A stretch of DNA of 64,000 bases, from NCBI GenBank assembly GCA_900546615.1, contig URDJ01000008.1:10961-74960 (forward strand), read 5' to 3'. Both the position numbers and the translations under genes were made by a program. The stretch's first letter is position 1. The number at the start of each line of letters is the position of its first letter. This DNA is from an uncultured Eubacteriales bacterium. GTDB taxonomy: Bacteria > Bacillota > Clostridia > Oscillospirales > Oscillospiraceae. The notes below the pieces were generated by a model. The model worked only from the letters and a program-made list of their open reading frames with translations. It did no database searches and had not been told where the DNA came from. Positions 60,355 to 64,000 of the stretch are shown here, piece after piece.

Positions 60355-62219
60355 TAATCCGCAGCATGAGCGCAAACTTCGGCTGCCTCGACGGAGAAAC
60401 ACTGGAGCTGGAGCCGGGCCTGAACATCATACGCCGCCCGAACGAGAGCGGCAAAAGCACCTGGTGCGCCTTCATACGGGCAATGCTGTACGGTATCGAC
60501 ACCTCCGCAAGGGTGAAGGCAGGCTACCTGCCCGACAAACTGAGATATATGCCCTGGTCCGGCAAACCCATGTCGGGCCGGATGGACATAGAGGCCGGCG
60601 GCCGCGAGCTGACGCTGACGAGGGCCTCAAAAAGCGCTGCGGCCCCGATGCGCGATTTCCACGCGGTGTATAAGGGCACGGCGAACCCCGTGCCGGGTCT
60701 TACGGGCGGCAATGCCGGAGAAAAGCTCACAGGCGCCGGCAGCGAGGTGTTCAGAAGGAGCGCCTTCATAGGCCAGGGCGAGACGGCGGTGACCGGCACG
60801 GCGGAGTTGGAGCGAAGGATCGCAGCGGTGGTCTCGACCGGCGAGGAGGATACGAGCTGCTCCGAGGCCCTCTCAAGGCTCCGAAGCTGGCAGAACCGCA
60901 GACGCAGCCGGACCCGTACCGGGGCGATGCCCGAGCTGGAGGCTGCGCTCGCGGTACAGGAGCGGCAGCTCGAGAAGCTCTCGAGCTCGGTCGGGCAGCG
61001 GGATGCCCTGCTGCAGGAGCTGGAGGCCGCGAACCTCGAAGCGGAACATCTCGCCGAGAGCGAAAAACGCCGGCGGGCGGAGTATATACAGAGACTGCGC
61101 AGCGAGGCGGCCGAGCTGGGGGTGGAAACGGCCAGACTCGAGGCCGAGTACTCTAAGGCGGTCGCAGCAAGAGCAGAGGCCGACGGCGCGGCACAGGCCG
61201 GGCTTTTTTCCGGAATGAGCCCTGAGGAGGCCGGCGCCAGGGCCGAAGCCGCCGCGAAAAGACTCTCCGAGCTGGAAAACATACAAGCGGGACGCAAAAC
61301 CGACACGCTGTTATACGTTTTTGCGGCGCTTGCGGTGCTCTGCCTCGGAGCCTGCTTCTTGAGGCTGTATGCGCTCATCGGCGCGGCGATATTCGTCGTG
61401 CTCAGCGTATGGAGGGTGGTTCTGGCCTCGAGATCGAGAAAGCGGGCGGAGGAGGCCGAAAGAGAGCGCCGGAGGGTGCTGAGAGAATACGCGGCAGCTG
61501 ACGCGCAGGAGCTGCGCCGGGCGGCCGACGACTATGCGCGCCTGTGCGAAAGGGCGGAACATGCCGCCGGGAAAGAGGAACAGGTGCTTCGAAGGCTCGA
61601 GGACGCGAGGCTCAGGCGGCGGCGGGCGGAGGAACGGCTGCTTGAGCCGCCGGCCGATGCCGGGCAGGAGGTACGAATACTGCAAAACCGCTGCGAGCGG
61701 CTCAAGTCCGCCATCTCCGAGCTTGGCGGGACGATCGCCGCTACAGGCGATCCGATGGCAATAGAGAGCGGCATCCTGTTCAAAAGGGAGCGGCTCAGGG
61801 AACTCGAAGCGCAGTGCGAAGCGATCGCCCTGGCGTCGGAGACGCTGAGGGAAGCGGACGCCGAGCTGCAAAACAGGTTTTCCCCGGCGCTCAGCCGAAG
61901 GGCGGCGGAGTACCTGTCGAGGCTGACGGCCGGCCGGTATACGGACGTGGCGGTGTCGCGGGATTTTTCGGTGCTGCTCAAGCGCGCGGGGGAGCCGGAG
62001 TCGAGAGAGGCGCTGTATCTGAGCGCGGGCGCGGCGGACCTGATGTACCTGGCCGTGCGGCTGGCCATAGTCGACCTGACGCTGCCGGAGGCGGACCCCT
62101 GCCCGATAATACTGGACGACGCGCTGGTGAATCTCGACAGCGAGCGGCGAGCCGCGGCAATGGTCCTGCTGGGCGAGATAGCCGAAAAGCGGCAGGTAAT
62201 ATTATTCACGTGCGAATAA
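60351..62219 (+). CDS. SbcC/Rad50-like AAA ATPase with internal TM segments (YhaN-like)
   Basis: 622 residues. N-terminal half-ATPase with P-loop NIIRRPNESGKSTWCAF; long coiled coil (about 180-300 and 360-490), interrupted at about 318-352 by two hydrophobic segments (LLYVFAALAVLCLGACF, YALIGAAIFVVLSVWRV) in place of the zinc hook; C-terminal signature LYLSAGAADLMYLAVRLAI and Walker B CPIILDDALVNLD. The hydrophobic pair is typical of YhaN and may tether the complex to the membrane. With the SbcD-like nuclease it forms a DNA-repair complex. Confidence 0.92.
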   Translation: MIIRSMSANFGCLDGETLELEPGLNIIRRPNESGKSTWCAFIRAMLYGIDTSARVKAGYLPDKLRYMPWSGKPMSGRMDIEAGGRELTLTRASKSAAAPMRDFHAVYKGTANPVPGLTGGNAGEKLTGAGSEVFRRSAFIGQGETAVTGTAELERRIAAVVSTGEEDTSCSEALSRLRSWQNRRRSRTRTGAMPELEAALAVQERQLEKLSSSVGQRDALLQELEAANLEAEHLAESEKRRRAEYIQRLRSEAAELGVETARLEAEYSKAVAARAEADGAAQAGLFSGMSPEEAGARAEAAAKRLSELENIQAGRKTDTLLYVFAALAVLCLGACFLRLYALIGAAIFVVLSVWRVVLASRSRKRAEEAERERRRVLREYAAADAQELRRAADDYARLCERAEHAAGKEEQVLRRLEDARLRRRRAEERLLEPPADAGQEVRILQNRCERLKSAISELGGTIAATGDPMAIESGILFKRERLRELEAQCEAIALASETLREADAELQNRFSPALSRRAAEYLSRLTAGRYTDVAVSRDFSVLLKRAGEPESREALYLSAGAADLMYLAVRLAIVDLTLPEADPCPIILDDALVNLDSERRAAAMVLLGEIAEKRQVILFTCE

Positions 62220-62233
62220 GGAGATGTAACACG

Positions 62234-62941
62234 ATGAGATTTGAAGTGTCTGCAAAGGTGTTTGAGCTGCTGCCGGACGCCTGTTTCGGCGTAGTCGCGG
62301 TAAAAGGCGCGGACAATACGAAGGCGATAGCCGAGGTATCGGCGCTGCTTCACGAGAGCATCGCGGCCTGCGAGAAGGCCCTGGAGGGCGTGAAGGTCAA
62401 GGAGTCGCCCGAGATCGTGCCGTACCGGGATGCGTTCCGGGCGCTGAATATAAACCCGAACAAGTTCATGTGCTCGATAGAGGCGCTGCTGACGAGGATA
62501 GCCAAGGGCAAGGGCTTCCCGGAAATAAGCCCGGTGGTGGACTTTGGAAACGCAGTATCGCTGAAGTACCGTCTGCCGATAGGGGCGCACGACATGGGCA
62601 CGGTGACTCGGGCGCTGGAGGTGCGGCACGCCGAGCCGGGCGACAGCTTCGTGCCCTTCGGCGGCGGTGAGGCGGAGACGCCGGAGCCTGACGAGGTGGT
62701 GTACGTGTCTGACGGACAGGTGCGGACCCGGCGCTGGACCTGGAGGCAGAGCGAGATCGGCAAGATCACGCCGGAGACGCGGGACCTGCTGTTCCCCATA
62801 GACGGTTTCACGAGCCTTAACCTCGACCGGGTCCTCGCGGCAAGGGCGGATTTGGCCGCGGGCCTTGAAAAATACTTCGGCGCCAAAACCGCCGTCGGCC
62901 TCGTAAACAAGGATAACCCCGTGTTCGAGGTCGAGCTGTAA
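62234..62941 (+). CDS. B3/4 domain-containing protein
   Basis: 235 residues built on the B3/B4 fold of the phenylalanyl-tRNA synthetase beta subunit: MRFEVSAKVFELLPDACFGV, YRDAFRALNINPNKFMCSIE, SLKYRLPIGAHDMGTVTRAL, VVYVSDGQVRTRRWTWRQSE. Stand-alone B3/4 proteins are thought to edit mischarged tRNA or bind amino acids; the role is unproven. ATG 62234 follows AAGGAGATG. Its stop lies 39 bases before the IS element. Confidence 0.92.
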   Translation: MRFEVSAKVFELLPDACFGVVAVKGADNTKAIAEVSALLHESIAACEKALEGVKVKESPEIVPYRDAFRALNINPNKFMCSIEALLTRIAKGKGFPEISPVVDFGNAVSLKYRLPIGAHDMGTVTRALEVRHAEPGDSFVPFGGGEAETPEPDEVVYVSDGQVRTRRWTWRQSEIGKITPETRDLLFPIDGFTSLNLDRVLAARADLAAGLEKYFGAKTAVGLVNKDNPVFEVEL

Positions 62942-63025
62942 AACATGATAACAAACAAAAAACGGGCAGTCCGGTAAAGTGAGGTGACCCCAAAAAGTTA
63001 GACAATATTAGAAAACGGAAATTGT

Positions 63026-63775
63026 TTAAGCGGCCGAAAGGGCTTGTTGTCTGTGAATTGCAGGCGGCAAGCCCTTCAGCTTTGCCTTGATACGGCGGTT
63101 GTTGTAGTAGTCCAGATAGTCCAGCAGTTCCCTCTTGAAGTGCTCAATGGATTCAAATTCTTGCAGATACAACAACTCGCTTTTAAGCAAGCCAAAGAAG
63201 TTTTCTATCACAGCATTGTCCAGACAATTCCCTTTGCGGCTCATGCTTTGTCGAATGCCCTTCTTACGAAGCATACGCTGGTACTGCTTATGTTGGTATT
63301 GCCAACCTTGGTCGGAATGGAGAATCAGCTCTGTTCCATCTGGTATTGTTTCAAAAGCCTTATCCAGCATGGTGGTCACCATGCTCAGAATCGGCCGCTC
63401 AAAGATGGCATAGCTCACCAAATACCCGTTGTGCAAATCCAGGATCGGAGAAAGGTACAGTTTCTGACCAAACAAACTGAACTCCGTCACATCGGTGACC
63501 CATTTCTGGTTTGGCTTTTCAGCATAGAAACTTCGATTGAGTAGATTCGGTGCAATCTTACCCACTTCTCCCTTGTAAGAACGATATTTCTTGATTCTGA
63601 CACGGCAAACCAATCCCAGCTGTTTCATGAGCCGCTGTACCGTTTTGTGATTCAGATGAATCCCTCGATTGTCCAGCGTGGTGGTAATTCGGCGGTAACC
63701 ATACCGCCCCTTGTTTTCGTGGTAGATGGCGGCGATCTCTGCTTTTTCTTTCGCATATTTGTCGGCTCTTTCCAT
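63026..63775 (-). CDS. IS3-family transposase OrfB (DDE integrase core)
   Basis: 249 residues from ATG 63775. HTH_21 segment GRYGYRRITTTLDNRGIHLN, rve core with catalytic Asp in WVTDVTEFSLF, Asp in LILHSDQGWQYQ and Glu in NAVIENFFGLLKSELL. The frame continues upstream without a stop (LLLEIAQLPRATFYYHLKRM) into the -1 frame relative to orfA, so the natural product is probably an OrfAB fusion. Confidence 0.94.
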   Translation of the reverse strand: MERADKYAKEKAEIAAIYHENKGRYGYRRITTTLDNRGIHLNHKTVQRLMKQLGLVCRVRIKKYRSYKGEVGKIAPNLLNRSFYAEKPNQKWVTDVTEFSLFGQKLYLSPILDLHNGYLVSYAIFERPILSMVTTMLDKAFETIPDGTELILHSDQGWQYQHKQYQRMLRKKGIRQSMSRKGNCLDNAVIENFFGLLKSELLYLQEFESIEHFKRELLDYLDYYNNRRIKAKLKGLPPAIHRQQALSAA

Positions 63776-63864
63776 GCGTTTCAGGTGGTAGTAAAACGTC
63801 GCACGAGGAAGTTGAGCGATTTCGAGCAGCAGCGACAGCGAGAATTCTTGCCTTAGTTTTTGGA

Positions 63865-64000
63865 CTACCTGGGCTTTTTCCCCTGGCGTCGCTCTCTCTC
63901 CAAAACCAAGGCTTGCAAGTTTTTTAAGTAAGCATTTTCCGCACGCAGCCGCTGCACTTCGGCCAGCAAGTCCTCTTCCACCGCTTTCGGCAGTTGCCTG
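63865..64000 (-). CDS. IS3-family transposase OrfA, C-terminal part (cut by window edge)
   Basis: Last about 45 codons ending at TAG 63865-63867: AVEEDLLAEVQRLRAENAYL then LQALVLERERRQGKKPR. This is the leucine-zipper end typical of OrfA. GGGGAAAAAGCC near the end is the likely -1 slippage region to OrfB. Confidence 0.85.
   Translation of the reverse strand, partial: RQLPKAVEEDLLAEVQRLRAENAYLKNLQALVLERERRQGKKPR

Larger units (their letters stand above)
62980..64000 (-). mobile_element. IS3-family insertion sequence (IS150-like), partial
   Basis: The left edge (3' end of the element) begins TGAGGTGACCCCAAAAAGTT, an inverted repeat of the type ending IS3/IS150 elements. It carries orfB and part of orfA on the minus strand; the other end lies beyond 64000. 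Confidence 0.85.

Overview
The window looks like a chromosomal segment of a GC-rich, low-oxygen Gram-positive bacterium of the class Clostridia, most plausibly a gut Oscillospiraceae-type organism. Reasons: DnaD-family primosome genes, MreC/MreD/class B PBP in one operon, a BMP-type nucleoside ABC transporter under a purine riboswitch, a fused NfnAB-like flavoprotein, a CD1247-type protein next to efp, many GTG and TTG starts behind strong AGGAGG sites, and -35/-10 promoters with 17-base spacers. The genus is an inference.

Layout. 1-9.1 kb (minus): aspS (cut by the window edge), hisS and a methylglyoxal-synthase homologue whose catalytic residues are replaced; then the cell-shape operon U32 peptidase-maf-mreC-mreD-PBP2. 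9.1-12.2 kb (plus): DnaD-like and DnaC/DnaI-like primosome proteins and a DUF2804 protein. 12.3-16 kb: TspO, then minus-strand flavin reductase, endonuclease/phosphatase-fold protein, MBL hydrolase and a YdcZ-type transporter. 16.2-19.1 kb (plus): ACT regulator, homoserine dehydrogenase, aspartokinase. 19.2-21.2 kb (minus): unrecognised protein and a CLC-F-like transporter. 21.3-23.8 kb (plus): tRNA-Ser, a GtrA-like remnant, a frameshifted secreted protein, a membrane protein and a PrsW-type protease. 23.9-32.2 kb (minus): NfnAB-like fusion, a guanine-riboswitch-controlled nucleoside ABC transporter, xpt. 32.4-34.5 kb (plus): membrane protein and PepF. 34.6-39.7 kb (minus): CD1247-like protein, efp, M24 peptidase, GerMN lipoprotein, two-component system, ComEA-like protein. 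39.8-47.5 kb (plus): DD-carboxypeptidase, then a tightly coupled run GH3-RhaD-FAD protein-small kinase-SDR. 47.5-49.3 kb (minus): thioesterase and membrane proteins.

49.6-56.8 kb follows an initiator tRNA-Met gene and is visibly AT-richer with different codon use. It is best read as an acquired, partly decayed block: remnants of a serine recombinase, an acyltransferase and an XRE regulator, a MATE exporter with its own attenuator leader, superoxide dismutase, a truncated tocopherol-cyclase-like gene, a FAD/Rieske oxidoreductase and a YyaL protein. GC-rich core sequence resumes at 56.9 kb with an RDD protein, a duplicated terminator segment beside tRNA-Arg, a small YtxH-like protein, then YmdB, SbcD-like and YhaN-like proteins and a B3/4 protein. 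An IS3-family element (62.98 kb onward) runs off the right edge.

The most interesting items are the active-site-less MgsA homologue, the attenuator leader of the MATE exporter with a 30-codon leader ORF, the purine aptamer placed between xpt and the BMP operon, the frameshifted secreted protein next to PrsW, and the acquired block beside tRNA-Met. All positions and motifs were read by eye; family names come from remembered family signatures, not from a search.
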